Origin: SHLQ01 sp033344795
GTDB lineage: Bacteria > Actinomycetota > Acidimicrobiia > Acidimicrobiales > SHLQ01
NCBI GenBank assembly: GCA_033344795.1
Contig: JAWPMS010000001.1
Location: forward strand, 4,402,001-4,466,000
Reading direction: 5' to 3'
DNA length: 64,000 nucleotides
The position numbers and the translations under genes are program-made. Shown piece after piece: positions 8,313 to 17,846 of this stretch (its first letter is position 1; each line of letters starts with the position of its first letter). Below the pieces are notes generated by a model, which had not been told where the DNA came from, did no database searches, and was given only the letters and a program-made list of their open reading frames with translations.

Positions 8313-9209
8313 ATGAATATCTCATCGACAGCGCCGGTTGCCGCTCGCTGGCTCGGACCCGCACTCGTCCTCTCGTCGGCAGTCCTCTTCAGCTTCTCCG
8401 GAGTGCTCACGAAAGCGATCGACGCCGGCAGTTGGACGATCCTCACCTGGCGAGGCATCGTCGGCGCGGCAGGCATTGCCGCGTACGTGTGGGCCCGGAA
8501 CAGGAACACGCCGTTTGGTGAGGTCTTTCAGCTTGGGCGCGAAGGCTGGATCCTGGCGTTCGTTGGTGGGGTTGGCTCGGTGACGTTCATCGTGGCGTTC
8601 AAGAACACGTTCGTCGCGAATGTCTCGGTGATCTACGCAACAATCCCGTTCATCGCCGCGCTGCTCGAACGAGTGCTCTTGGGCGAACCAATGCGACGAC
8701 GGACCCTGTACGCAGCAGCCGCGTCAGTGGCCGGCGTTGTGATCATCGTGAGCGGCAGCGTCGGGTCGCCGAACCTCGATGGAGACGCGGTGGCAGTAGC
8801 GATGGTGGGCCTCAATGCGCTCTACATGGTCCTGATCCGAAAGTTCACGAACACGGACGCCGTGCTCGCCGGCGCCGCATCCGGTCCCCTTCTCTTTGCT
8901 GCTGGCTGGTTCTTCACCGAGCCGCTCGACGTCAGCGCGGACGATGCTCTCCTGCTCGTGGTCTTCGGTCTGGTTTTCGCCGCCGCCTCGGTCTTGTGGA
9001 TCGAGGGAACCCGCCTCATCCCCGCAGCCGAGTCAGGACTCCTCGGCTCCGCGGAGACGCCCGTTGCTATCGCGATGGCCTGGCTCATTCTCAGCGAAAC
9101 CCCACCAGCCGCCAGCATCATCGGCGCGGCGATCGTGCTCGCCACCGTGGTCACCCACGCTCGCTCTGATCTCAAACCGTTCTCGCCCGTTCAGGCTCGA
9201 GGCGATTAG
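8313..9209 (+). CDS. EamA/DMT-family transporter
   Basis: A 298-residue inner-membrane protein with about ten hydrophobic helices in two EamA repeats (about 15-140 and 155-285), typical of drug/metabolite exporters such as RhtA and YdcZ-like amino-acid exporters. Marks of the family are the GALTWRG-like segment (WTILTWRGIVGAAG), the ATIPFIAALLERVLLGE end of repeat one, and the matching GSAETPVAIAMAWLILSE of repeat two. TACGTT at 8298-8303 ends 9 nt before the ATG, suggesting a very short leader. The divergent LysR gene is its likely regulator. The substrate is unknown. Confidence 0.88.
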   Translation: MNISSTAPVAARWLGPALVLSSAVLFSFSGVLTKAIDAGSWTILTWRGIVGAAGIAAYVWARNRNTPFGEVFQLGREGWILAFVGGVGSVTFIVAFKNTFVANVSVIYATIPFIAALLERVLLGEPMRRRTLYAAAASVAGVVIIVSGSVGSPNLDGDAVAVAMVGLNALYMVLIRKFTNTDAVLAGAASGPLLFAAGWFFTEPLDVSADDALLLVVFGLVFAAASVLWIEGTRLIPAAESGLLGSAETPVAIAMAWLILSETPPAASIIGAAIVLATVVTHARSDLKPFSPVQARGD

Positions 9210-9383
9210 ATGCCGTTCAGTCGGTACTTGGGTGGACGCCTAGCAACTGTGAAGCGAAGTTCCAACGAACTCACAGGGGTTACCGCCACAGCCGTTCTCA
9301 CTAGGTGCGTGCCACAACTTGTTCGATGATGCACTGAGCACAGAACCAGCTGCGTGGCCGTAGGTCTTACGACTAAAGCCGTA

Positions 9384-9412
9384 TTGCTAGGCCCTAGTTG
9401 CTCACTTAGAGT
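9384..9412 (+). promoter_or_regulatory. Predicted promoter of the FG-GAP/RTX gene
   Basis: TTGCTA (9384-9389), a 17-nt spacer and TAGAGT (9407-9412) form a plausible housekeeping promoter. The start codon is 20 nt downstream, with a G-rich run (GGCGGGGGA) between them. The rest of the 223-nt gap after the EamA gene shows no gene. Confidence 0.45.
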
Positions 9413-9432
9413 GCTGGCGGGGGACCCCACAC

Positions 9433-12400
9433 ATGCGGCGAATTGGTCAGTTTCTTACGGTTCTAGCGGCGGTTTCGCTGTTCGCCGTGGCTCTTCTCGC
9501 GACAGAGACGGACGCGTCTGCTGTGGTGGACGGAACGTTCGACCATCTGTTGGAATCGAACCAGGCCGATCCTCCGGGTATCGTCCCGAATTCATTCGGC
9601 GGAGCCGCAGCGAGCGCCGGCGATGTGAACAACGATGGATTCGCCGACGTCATCATCGGCGCGGAAGTATGGGTCGATGATGCCGGCGACGTTGTGGGGT
9701 CTGCCACCGTGTTCCTGGGTGGTGCCAACGGCCCCGTAGGTACGGATCCGACGAATGCGAACGCACTTATCGAGTTGGATCAAGCCGGAAACACCGTGGA
9801 CGACGTGGCTTCAGCTGGCGACGTCAATGGCGACGGCTATGACGACGTCATCGTCGGATCGGCTACCTATCAAACAACGCTCCCCGGCACGCAGTTGGCG
9901 GTTAACGGGGCAGCATTCGTCTTCCACGGTGGGCCCAACGGAATCACCGCCACCGGCCCGGCACAGGCCGATGCAACAATTCTTGCCAACCAACTGGGAT
10001 CTGCCCTCGGAGAGTGGGTCGACAGTGCCGGTGATGTAAACGGCGACGGGTTCGCAGACATCTTGGTGAGTGTTCCCAGACAAGGCACGTTGTTCCCGCC
10101 AGCCGTGCCAATCAATGACCGCAGCGGTAACTATGGGACGATTTTGGTGTTCCACGGCGGCCCGAACGGGATTACCGGAACAGGATTCGCTGACGCCGAC
10201 GCCATCATCCTTCCCTACGAAGACACGGGCCAGCCCCTTCCGCCGGTGAACGCTCAGGTCGGTGAGGCTGCCGGAGCCGGCGACATCAATGGCGACGGTT
10301 TCGACGACATTGTCGTCGGCGGTACTGAAATGACCGTATACCTGGGTGGACCGAACGGCATCGTTGCGCAGGACGTATTCGATGCGAACGACCGGATCTT
10401 CGGCGTACCACCGCTTGGCGTAAGCCAAGGCATCGGCGGAGCCGCGCCCGGCTTCGTGGTTAACGGCGCGGGCGACATCAATGGCGACGGTTTCTCAGAT
10501 GTGATCGCCGGCCTGCCCGGGCGGGATCTCAATCCCGGTGACGTTCCCGTCGGGGAAGGTGGCGCATACATCTTCCTGGGCGGGCCAGACGGGTTAGCGG
10601 TTGGCTCGGTGAGCCAGGCACACGCAACATTGTTCGGTGTCAACACTGCTGACTCCGTCGGCAACACGGTCGGCACTGCTGGTGACGTCGACGGGGACGG
10701 CTTTGATGACGTGCTCATCAGCGCTCGCGCATTTGCCGGCAGTCTGGATGCTGAAGGTGTTGCGTACCTTTACAGGGGTAGTGCCCAGGGAATCACCGCC
10801 TCGACGATTGCTGAAGCAGACAGCCGACTCGAGGCAACCCAATCAGGTGCGACCAGACATGAGAATCGATATGGCCTCGACGCTCAAACTGCGGGCGACA
10901 TGAACGGTGATGGTTTCGCCGACATCATCGTCGGAAAGGCCTTCTATGACAACGGCGAACTCAACGAGGGAGCGGCGTTCATCTACAACGGCGAACCGTT
11001 CCCCGCCGATCCCAACGTCCCACCGATTGCGGTGGCAGGTCCAGACCAAGAGATCTTCGACGTTGACGCCGACGGCCGCATCACGGTTTCGGTTGACGGC
11101 TCGGCCTCGTCTGACCCTGATGGCAGCATCGTCAGCTATGAGTGGTATCTGGCCACGATCAACGGCGGCACAGGCGAAACCTTCCTCGGTTCCGGACCCA
11201 CCGGAACCTTCGACCTGCCCCTTCTAAGTCCGATTCCCGCCTACGGCCATCTGATGACCCTCGTGGTCACAGACGATCAGGGCGTTCGGCGGGGGGACAC
11301 CATGGCCGCATTCCCGAGGCTGGCACCAACCGCGTTTGAATTCGCCGAGTGGGGCACGCTCAACGAATGGGCCACCACTGGTGACGTGACCCTCGGAAAC
11401 GCTGGTACTACGTTCCCGGACCCACCCCACGTGTTGATGCGGGGAACATCGACGCTGGAACGAAGCTTTACCCCTGCGGCTGGGACGACGGGACTGGACA
11501 TTCAGTTCTGGGCCAGAGGAGACACATTCGGAGCTTCGGACTCAATTGCAGTACAAGCCAGCTTCGATGGCGGACCGTTTACCGACTACTACACCATCGG
11601 TGCAGCTGATGTCACCGGTGGTTTCATCTTCTACGGCGGGTCAGCCATCCCAATCTCGATGTCAACGTGGCCAGCCACCGCCTCCACGATCACCCTCCGG
11701 TTCCAGTCGAACCTCTCGGCGGGATCAGACGCATGGCTTGCAGCCTTGACAGTCCGTTCAATCCAGGCGCCCACCGGAGGGCAGACCAACCAACCTCCCA
11801 CGGCCAACGCAGGAACCGATCAATCCATCGTTGACACTGACGGCAGCGGCGACCAGCCCGTCACTCTGGATGGGTCGGGCTCGTTCGATCCCGATGGCTC
11901 GATCACTTCCTATACATGGCGAAATGGGCCAATAACGATTGGTTCCACCGCCAGCATTACGGCGACGCTTCCAGTTGGAACGCATACGTTGACACTGGCA
12001 GCGACCGACAACCTTGGAGCGACCGACTTCGACAGCGTGGTTGTAACCGTTCTGCCCGGCGACCCAACACTGTTCTGTCATGGTCTCGAGGTCACCATCG
12101 ATTTGAACAACGGCGGCGATGGCCTAGGAACCCCCGGGGACGATGTCATGCTTGGGACGCCTGAGGCCGACGTCATCAGCGGCGGTGGCGGTGACGACAC
12201 GATTTGTGGTGGTGGCGGTGATGACACGATTGCTGGGAATGCTGGTGATGACACGATCTTTGGTGATGCCGGTGTGGACACGATTTACGGCGGTGACGAC
12301 AACGACACCATCTCTGGTGGGGCTGACGGTGACATCATTCAGGGCAACGGCGGTGTCGATGTTCTGAACGGTGATGCCGGTGATGATGTGTTGTCTGGCA

Positions 12401-13131
12401 ATGCTGGTGATGACAAGTTGAACGGCGGTGCCGATAACGACACCCTGTACGGGGTGGCGGGTGTTGACACGATCAATGGTGACGCAGGCCAGGACACGAT
12501 TCTGGGTGGGTTGGATGGCGACATCATCAACGGCGGCCCCGACAACGATCTGATCTCAGGCAACGCCGGGGCCGACACCATCAACGGTGACGACGGTGAT
12601 GACACCCTGTACGGGTCAACCGAGGGCGACACCATCAATGGTGGTGTTGGGTTGGACATCATCTTGGGTGGAACCGGTAACGACACCCTGAACGGTGGTC
12701 CGGATCGTGATTTGATTTCGGGCAACGAGAACGATGACACGATCAACGGCGGGTCCGGGAATGATGATCTGTTTGGTGTTGATGGTGACGACATCATCAA
12801 CGGTGACGGTGGCACCGATCTGATCTTGGGCGGCAACGACGCGGACACCATCGACGGTGGCACTGAGGCTGATTTGATTTCGGGCAACGCTGGGGCTGAC
12901 GTCATTGATGGCGGTGACGGCGACGACGAGATCTACGGGGTCACTGGCAACGACACCCTGACCGGCGGGTTGGGTGCCGACATCATCTTGGGTGGACCGA
13001 ATGACGACATCATCAACAGCAATGGCGACAACACTGTTGATCAGGTGTCGGGCAACGCAGGCACAGACACCTGCAACACCGACAACGGGCCCGCCATCCT
13101 CGACAACGTCTTCCTCTGCGAACTCCCGTGA
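9433..13131 (+). CDS. Secreted FG-GAP / PKD / RTX-repeat protein
   Basis: A 1232-residue exported protein. A signal peptide covers residues 1-30 (basic start, hydrophobic core, ATETDASA end). Seven FG-GAP units follow (about 40-520), each with a DxNxDG calcium loop, such as GDVNNDGFADVIIG and GDINGDGFDDIVVG; seven fits one beta-propeller. Next come a PKD-like domain (about 528-620), a jelly-roll-like region (about 625-775), a second PKD domain (about 786-874) and about 34 RTX nonapeptides (GGxGxDxxx, about 900-1210). It ends with a Cys pair. The family binds calcium outside the cell, often in adhesion or matrix. RTX repeats usually mean type I secretion in Gram-negatives; here a Sec signal is present instead, and no protease or other enzyme domain is seen. 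Confidence 0.9.
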   Translation: MRRIGQFLTVLAAVSLFAVALLATETDASAVVDGTFDHLLESNQADPPGIVPNSFGGAAASAGDVNNDGFADVIIGAEVWVDDAGDVVGSATVFLGGANGPVGTDPTNANALIELDQAGNTVDDVASAGDVNGDGYDDVIVGSATYQTTLPGTQLAVNGAAFVFHGGPNGITATGPAQADATILANQLGSALGEWVDSAGDVNGDGFADILVSVPRQGTLFPPAVPINDRSGNYGTILVFHGGPNGITGTGFADADAIILPYEDTGQPLPPVNAQVGEAAGAGDINGDGFDDIVVGGTEMTVYLGGPNGIVAQDVFDANDRIFGVPPLGVSQGIGGAAPGFVVNGAGDINGDGFSDVIAGLPGRDLNPGDVPVGEGGAYIFLGGPDGLAVGSVSQAHATLFGVNTADSVGNTVGTAGDVDGDGFDDVLISARAFAGSLDAEGVAYLYRGSAQGITASTIAEADSRLEATQSGATRHENRYGLDAQTAGDMNGDGFADIIVGKAFYDNGELNEGAAFIYNGEPFPADPNVPPIAVAGPDQEIFDVDADGRITVSVDGSASSDPDGSIVSYEWYLATINGGTGETFLGSGPTGTFDLPLLSPIPAYGHLMTLVVTDDQGVRRGDTMAAFPRLAPTAFEFAEWGTLNEWATTGDVTLGNAGTTFPDPPHVLMRGTSTLERSFTPAAGTTGLDIQFWARGDTFGASDSIAVQASFDGGPFTDYYTIGAADVTGGFIFYGGSAIPISMSTWPATASTITLRFQSNLSAGSDAWLAALTVRSIQAPTGGQTNQPPTANAGTDQSIVDTDGSGDQPVTLDGSGSFDPDGSITSYTWRNGPITIGSTASITATLPVGTHTLTLAATDNLGATDFDSVVVTVLPGDPTLFCHGLEVTIDLNNGGDGLGTPGDDVMLGTPEADVISGGGGDDTICGGGGDDTIAGNAGDDTIFGDAGVDTIYGGDDNDTISGGADGDIIQGNGGVDVLNGDAGDDVLSGNAGDDKLNGGADNDTLYGVAGVDTINGDAGQDTILGGLDGDIINGGPDNDLISGNAGADTINGDDGDDTLYGSTEGDTINGGVGLDIILGGTGNDTLNGGPDRDLISGNENDDTINGGSGNDDLFGVDGDDIINGDGGTDLILGGNDADTIDGGTEADLISGNAGADVIDGGDGDDEIYGVTGNDTLTGGLGADIILGGPNDDIINSNGDNTVDQVSGNAGTDTCNTDNGPAILDNVFLCELP
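12235..13050 (+). repeat. 162-bp super-repeat within the RTX region
   Basis: Five units begin at 12235, 12397, 12559, 12721 and 12883, each exactly 162 bp (54 residues, six nonapeptides) except the last, which is 168 bp. Each unit opens with a GN-type nonapeptide (GNAG or GNEN), and most close with a nonapeptide ending LIS, IIN or VLS. A sixth unit begins at 13051 (GNAGTDTCN) and stops. The last four units share the order of nonapeptide endings (N/D, Y/F, N/T, L, N/D, S), so the array grew by copying six-nonapeptide blocks. Confidence 0.85.
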
Positions 13132-13186
13132 AAACATCGTGGTGGGTTCGTCACTCGCTCCCCCATCTCTCCGCTTAGATAGAGGA

Positions 13187-13612
13187 ATGGACAAGACCAC
13201 GAAGAGCCCTGATGCGTACCTTGCAGCAGCACCGGACGAGTATCGCGACGATCTGTTCACAATCGATTCGCTTCTCGTCGAGTCGATGCCAGGCCGGTCG
13301 AGAACTCTCTGGGAGGGTGTCTTCTGGGGAGGGACCGAGCAGACGATCATCGGCTACGGAGACCTCACCCAACCGCGGCCCAATGGCGAGTCGGTCGAGT
13401 GGTTCATCATCGGCCTGTCCCGTCAGAAGGCACACACCAGCCTGTACGTGAACGCTGTTGAGGATGGCCAATACCTCGGCGCAATCTACGGGCCGAAGCT
13501 TGGAAAGGTCAAGCTCGGTGCGGCGAGCATCGGGATCAAGCGCCTCGAGCATGTCGACCTCGACGTTCTCGCACTCCTCGCATCGCACGCGCACCGGATC
13601 TCGCCGCAATAA
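13187..13612 (+). CDS. DUF1801-family protein
   Basis: A 141-residue protein of the YdhG/DUF1801 fold: an N-terminal helical segment (SPDAYLAAAPDEYRDDLFTI), a central GYGD-like strand region (TEQTIIGYGDLTQ), and a tail with KLGKVKLGAASIGIKRLEHVD. These small cytosolic proteins have no settled biochemical role. I chose ATG 13187 because AGAGGA lies just before it; the open frame upstream belongs to sequence opposite and inside the end of the RTX gene. It is transcribed in the same direction as the RTX gene but 55 nt downstream, and probably independently. Confidence 0.8.
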   Translation: MDKTTKSPDAYLAAAPDEYRDDLFTIDSLLVESMPGRSRTLWEGVFWGGTEQTIIGYGDLTQPRPNGESVEWFIIGLSRQKAHTSLYVNAVEDGQYLGAIYGPKLGKVKLGAASIGIKRLEHVDLDVLALLASHAHRISPQ

Positions 13613-13641
13613 GAACATCCGTCTTGGCGCAGTAATCCAAT

Positions 13642-13718
13642 TGGTGGGCCCGGCGGGACTTGAACCCGCGACCGAACGATTATGAGTCGTGTGCTCTAAC
13701 CAACTGAGCTACGGGCCC
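13642..13718 (-). tRNA. tRNA with CAU anticodon, likely tRNA-Ile2 (lysidine type)
   Basis: Cloverleaf with a 7-bp acceptor stem (GGGCCCG/CGGGCCC), GTAGCTCAGTTGG D-arm, anticodon CAT at 13684-13682, a GGTTCAAGTCC T-arm and an encoded CCA (13644-13642). CAU tRNAs are initiator Met, elongator Met or Ile2. The C1:A72 mismatch of initiators is absent. The anticodon-stem and variable region (TCGTTCGGTCG) resembles bacterial Ile2 more than elongator Met, so Ile2, modified by TilS, is my preference. The base pair 27-43 is C-U, a mismatch. The first 10 nt overlap the end of the upstream CDS. Confidence 0.85.
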
Positions 13719-14713
13719 GGCGTGAGTCTAGAGCTATCAACGGCACCTGCGGTCGGTGCGGTGATGGCGCGCTTGCATGGCCGGCTTGCCGCTGCGAGCG
13801 CACCGATTGTGATCACGGCACACATCACAATCGACGTGTGCCAGCCAACGACCGCACCGCTCCAGAGGGCGTAAATCCCAGTGAGAGCCAAAGCGAATGC
13901 CGCAGCATCAACAGTCGACATCTGCGCGACCAGCCAGAACGAGCGTCGGTCTTCACGAAACGCCCTGACCGCCGTCACGAGAGTGATGGCCACGGAGACG
14001 ACCCACAACGGAAAGCCAATGAACACGCCGCCAATGGCGCCCACCAGATCACCATTGCTACTGGACGCACCGACGAACACGAACATCAATGCAGGTAGCG
14101 CCAATATGACCGCCACCAGACCGGTGTAGGCGAAGGTCGCCCGCAACCGGTGCCATCTGATCGCGAGCATCAGGGTCGAGACGACGACGGCCGCCGCAGC
14201 GACGAGCTTCTTGGGAAGACGACGAAGATCGGCGTCGGAAGTGCTCCACTCGCCGTCGGCATTTCGCTCGACGATGCCCAGGCGTCCCATCGCGACCAGC
14301 ACCCGGTCATCCGGTGCGACGGCCACGTCGAACGCTTCAACATCGGGGTCTGCAAAGGAGTATGCGACCACCCGAGCCAACCATGGTTCGGAGTCATCGA
14401 TGTCGAGCACGCGTCGCCAGCTCTTACCACCGTCAGCGCTCTCGTCGATTCGCCCGGTGCCCAGCTCGATTCGCACGCAGTCGAGCGGAGACTCGGCGAG
14501 ACAGACCTGGGTGTCGACCTGCCAATCGACCTCGGAATTGGACGCGCCCTCGGGATACTGCTCGGATCCGAGAATGGCAATCTCGCCGGTCTCCGAGACC
14601 TCCACGTTCACCAGCCGTGCAACGGGTTCTTCAGGGCTGCACGCAGACAGAACCAGAACGACGAGAGCGACCATCAGTCGCCAACGCCATCGAATCTGGT
14701 CCCCGCGTCCCAT
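13709..14713 (-). CDS. Lipoprotein with C-terminal membrane segments
   Basis: A 334-residue protein. The N-terminus is a lipoprotein signal (RWRWRLMVALVVLVLSAC, lipobox LSAC). A soluble outer region follows (about 25-165); the phrase DESADGGKSWRRVL resembles a photosynthesis-stability-factor/BNR sialidase-type repeat (DGGKSW). Four to five hydrophobic helices then occupy about 175-310. The order lipid anchor, outer domain, membrane bundle is unusual. ATG 14713 is preferred over a TTG three codons upstream. The TAG stop (13711-13709) is inside the tRNA gene, made by its conserved U8-A9-G10. Function unknown. Confidence 0.75.
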   Translation of the reverse strand: MGRGDQIRWRWRLMVALVVLVLSACSPEEPVARLVNVEVSETGEIAILGSEQYPEGASNSEVDWQVDTQVCLAESPLDCVRIELGTGRIDESADGGKSWRRVLDIDDSEPWLARVVAYSFADPDVEAFDVAVAPDDRVLVAMGRLGIVERNADGEWSTSDADLRRLPKKLVAAAAVVVSTLMLAIRWHRLRATFAYTGLVAVILALPALMFVFVGASSSNGDLVGAIGGVFIGFPLWVVSVAITLVTAVRAFREDRRSFWLVAQMSTVDAAAFALALTGIYALWSGAVVGWHTSIVMCAVITIGALAAASRPCKRAITAPTAGAVDSSRLTPGP

Positions 14714-14804
14714 AGACCTCAATCGTCACATAGATGTGCCGAACAAAGACCTCGGTGCAGGCGTACGGGGTTTCGTGCTTCGCTGCTAACATGCATCGAG
14801 TCAA

Positions 14805-14877
14805 TCCGGGGTAGCTCAGCTGGCAGAGCAACTGACTGTTAATCAGTAGGTCGTGAGTTCGAGCCTCACCCCCGGAG
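14805..14877 (+). tRNA. tRNA-Asn (GTT)
   Basis: A 73-nt cloverleaf: acceptor TCCGGGG/CCCCGGA, D-arm GTAGCTCAGCTGGCAGAGC, anticodon GTT at 14838-14840 in the loop of a 5-bp stem, T-arm GTGAGTTCGAGCCTCAC, discriminator G. The bases after it are CAA, so CCA is not encoded, unlike the CAU tRNA 1.1 kb upstream. A strong terminator follows immediately. Confidence 0.97.
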
Positions 14878-14884
14878 CAAAACA

Positions 14885-14925
14885 AAACCCCGCAGGTCGT
14901 TGAGAAATCAACGATTGCGGGGTTT
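14885..14925. terminator. Bidirectional hairpin terminator
   Basis: AAACCCCGC (14885-14893) pairs with GCGGGGTTT (14917-14925), and inside this CGTTGA pairs with TCAACG. The flanking A and T runs make it work on either strand: for tRNA-Asn on the plus strand and for rpoD, whose stop is 40 nt away, on the minus strand. Confidence 0.85.
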
Positions 14926-14964
14926 CGTGGTTTTCAGCTTGAGATCTCGGGCCCCCGCATCGCT

Positions 14965-15986
<1,022 letters not shown>

Positions 15987-15990
<4 letters not shown>

Positions 15991-17762
15991 GCTGCCTCGC
16001 TCGTCTGATCGGACTTCATTGCTACCCAATCGGCAAGTGGCGCCAATTCCGTGAGGTCAGATATTGGCTCTCTCAGATCGATCACCCACTGGCGGAGAAA
16101 TTTGACGTCCGGCAAGAGCGTCTCGATTTCGCCCGTTGAGCGAGCTTCCGCCTCGAGCTGACGGGCCAGTCGATCCGCTGCCTTGGCGAGCAGGCGTGAC
16201 GCGACCGCATTGGCATCGAGACCCTCGTCAGAAGACGCAGTGAGTTCCCTGAGCAAGTTGGACTCATCGGCTCCGAGCATGTCGATAGCTTCGCGCACTG
16301 TGGGGGCGTCTCGCACCGCTGCGAAGATTTCTCCGCGCATCGGGGTGACGAAAAGGCCCACCGACAAGAGATCGGAGACGTCGTGATCGTGTCCGATCAT
16401 CAGCTGGATCGCTTGGTCTTCGACATTGTCAGAACCCTGCTGCGGAGCCGGAAACAATGGGGCTTCGGCAACTGTGGCCGATCGGCGTTTCGGGTTCCGA
16501 ACCATCTCTCGAAGGCGGTCGGCATCCATTCGACAGCGATCGGCAATCGTCATGACGTATTGGTCTCGAACGAGCGCGTTCGGGTGTTCGGCAACCAGTT
16601 GGATCGCATCTTCTGCTGCTCTGGCTCGGTGTTCGATCGAGTCCATCGAGTGTCTCGCGAGCAGCCGTTCGAGACGAAACTCGAGAAACGAGAGTGCGTT
16701 TGTCACGGACTCGCGAAGCCGTTCTGGATCGCTTCGAGACAGATCATCTGGATCCACACCAGCCGGCAGGTCAGCGACCATCACCTCGATGCTGTACTTG
16801 CCTTCCCACTCGTACACCCGGTCGGCGGCAGCCTTGCCCGCATCATCGGCATCGAAGGCCAGCACGATGCGGTTGGTGAAGCGCTTGAGGAGCTTCAAAT
16901 GGTCATCGGTGAGCGCCGTGCCGCACGTGGCGACCGCAGAATGGATCCCCGCTCGACCAAAACCAGTGACATCGGTGTACCCCTCGCAGATGATCGCTTC
17001 GCTCGACGAAACGATGTGCTCCTTCGCCCAGTTCAGCCCATAGAGCACACGGCTCTTCGAATAGACCGCACACTCCTGGCTGTTGATGTATTTCGCGCCC
17101 TCGCCGCCGGGCATGATGCGACCGCCGAACCCGACTGCGTCGCCACGCTCATCGAACACGGGAAAGACGATGCGGCCGCGCTGCCAGTCCATCTGCTTGC
17201 CGATGGAGTTGATCTTGCCAAGTCCCGAGTCGACGAGGTCTTTGTCGCTGATTCGGAGCTTCTTCGACAGTGCGTCCCAGGTATCGGGGGCGTAGCCGAC
17301 CTTGTACGCCCGCACCATGTCACCGTCGAACCCGCGCTTGCGAAGATAGTCGCGGGCTGCTCCCGCGCTCGGGTGACTGAGGAGCCACTCGTGGTAGATC
17401 TCGACCGCGTGGTTCACGTGGTTGATCAGTTCCTTGCGTTTGTTTCTCGCCGCGCCCTCGTTTGCGTCGGTGTAACGAAGCGCGATGCCCGCCTTGCGCG
17501 CCAGATGTTCGATGGCTCCAGGAAAGTCGAGGTGTTCGAGCTCGCGGACAAACGTGATTGAGTCACCGGACTTCTTGCAGCCGAAGCAGTGATATACGCC
17601 TTGTTCGGCATTGACCGAGAACGACCCGGTCTTCTCGTTGTGAAAGGGACAGAGCCCACTCCACCGCCGACCCACGCGCTTCAGTTGCGTGTGTTCGGAC
17701 ACGAGTTTGACGATGTCCGTCGATTGACGGACCCGCTCCACATCCTCGTCCACGATGCCCAT
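15987..17762 (-). CDS. dnaG: DNA primase DnaG
   Basis: A 591-residue primase that makes RNA primers at the replication fork. The N-terminal CHC2 zinc finger shows CPFH at about residues 38-41 and CFGC about 18 residues later. The TOPRIM core has EGYTD (about 260) and the DxD of AFDADDAGKAA (about 305). The C-terminal third is the helicase-binding region. Length is normal. It is followed by rpoD with an ATGA overlap. The start is ATG 17762; its ribosome-binding site is unusually placed (see the site at 17765-17784). Confidence 0.96.
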
Positions 17763-17764
17763 AA

Positions 17765-17784
17765 GGAGAAGCTACTCCCCTCCT
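17765..17784 (-). promoter_or_regulatory. Distant Shine-Dalgarno and hairpin before dnaG
   Basis: On the minus strand AGGAGG (17784-17779) lies 16 nt from the dnaG ATG, too far for normal initiation. The gap holds GGAG-TAGCTT-CTCC (17778-17765), a small hairpin whose second arm also matches the complement of the ribosome site. It may shorten the distance or hide the site. Confidence 0.3.
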
Positions 17785-17846
17785 CTGACGTTTGGTCAGG
17801 CGTGGTCGATCATCGCAACTACGATCGGTTCACCTACGGGCATCTC

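Noticed and set aside
12235..13050. CRISPR-like periodic repeats
   Set aside because: The periodicity is coding (27 and 162 bp, in frame, RTX consensus) and has no unique spacers.
12339..13350. Minus-strand frames across the RTX repeat
   Set aside because: Repetitive DNA keeps all frames open. The plus-strand RTX reading is the real one.
16383..17561. A 392-codon open frame on the plus strand
   Set aside because: It lies wholly opposite dnaG, which has clear zinc-finger and TOPRIM motifs. High-GC sequence gives long antisense frames; no family pattern was seen.
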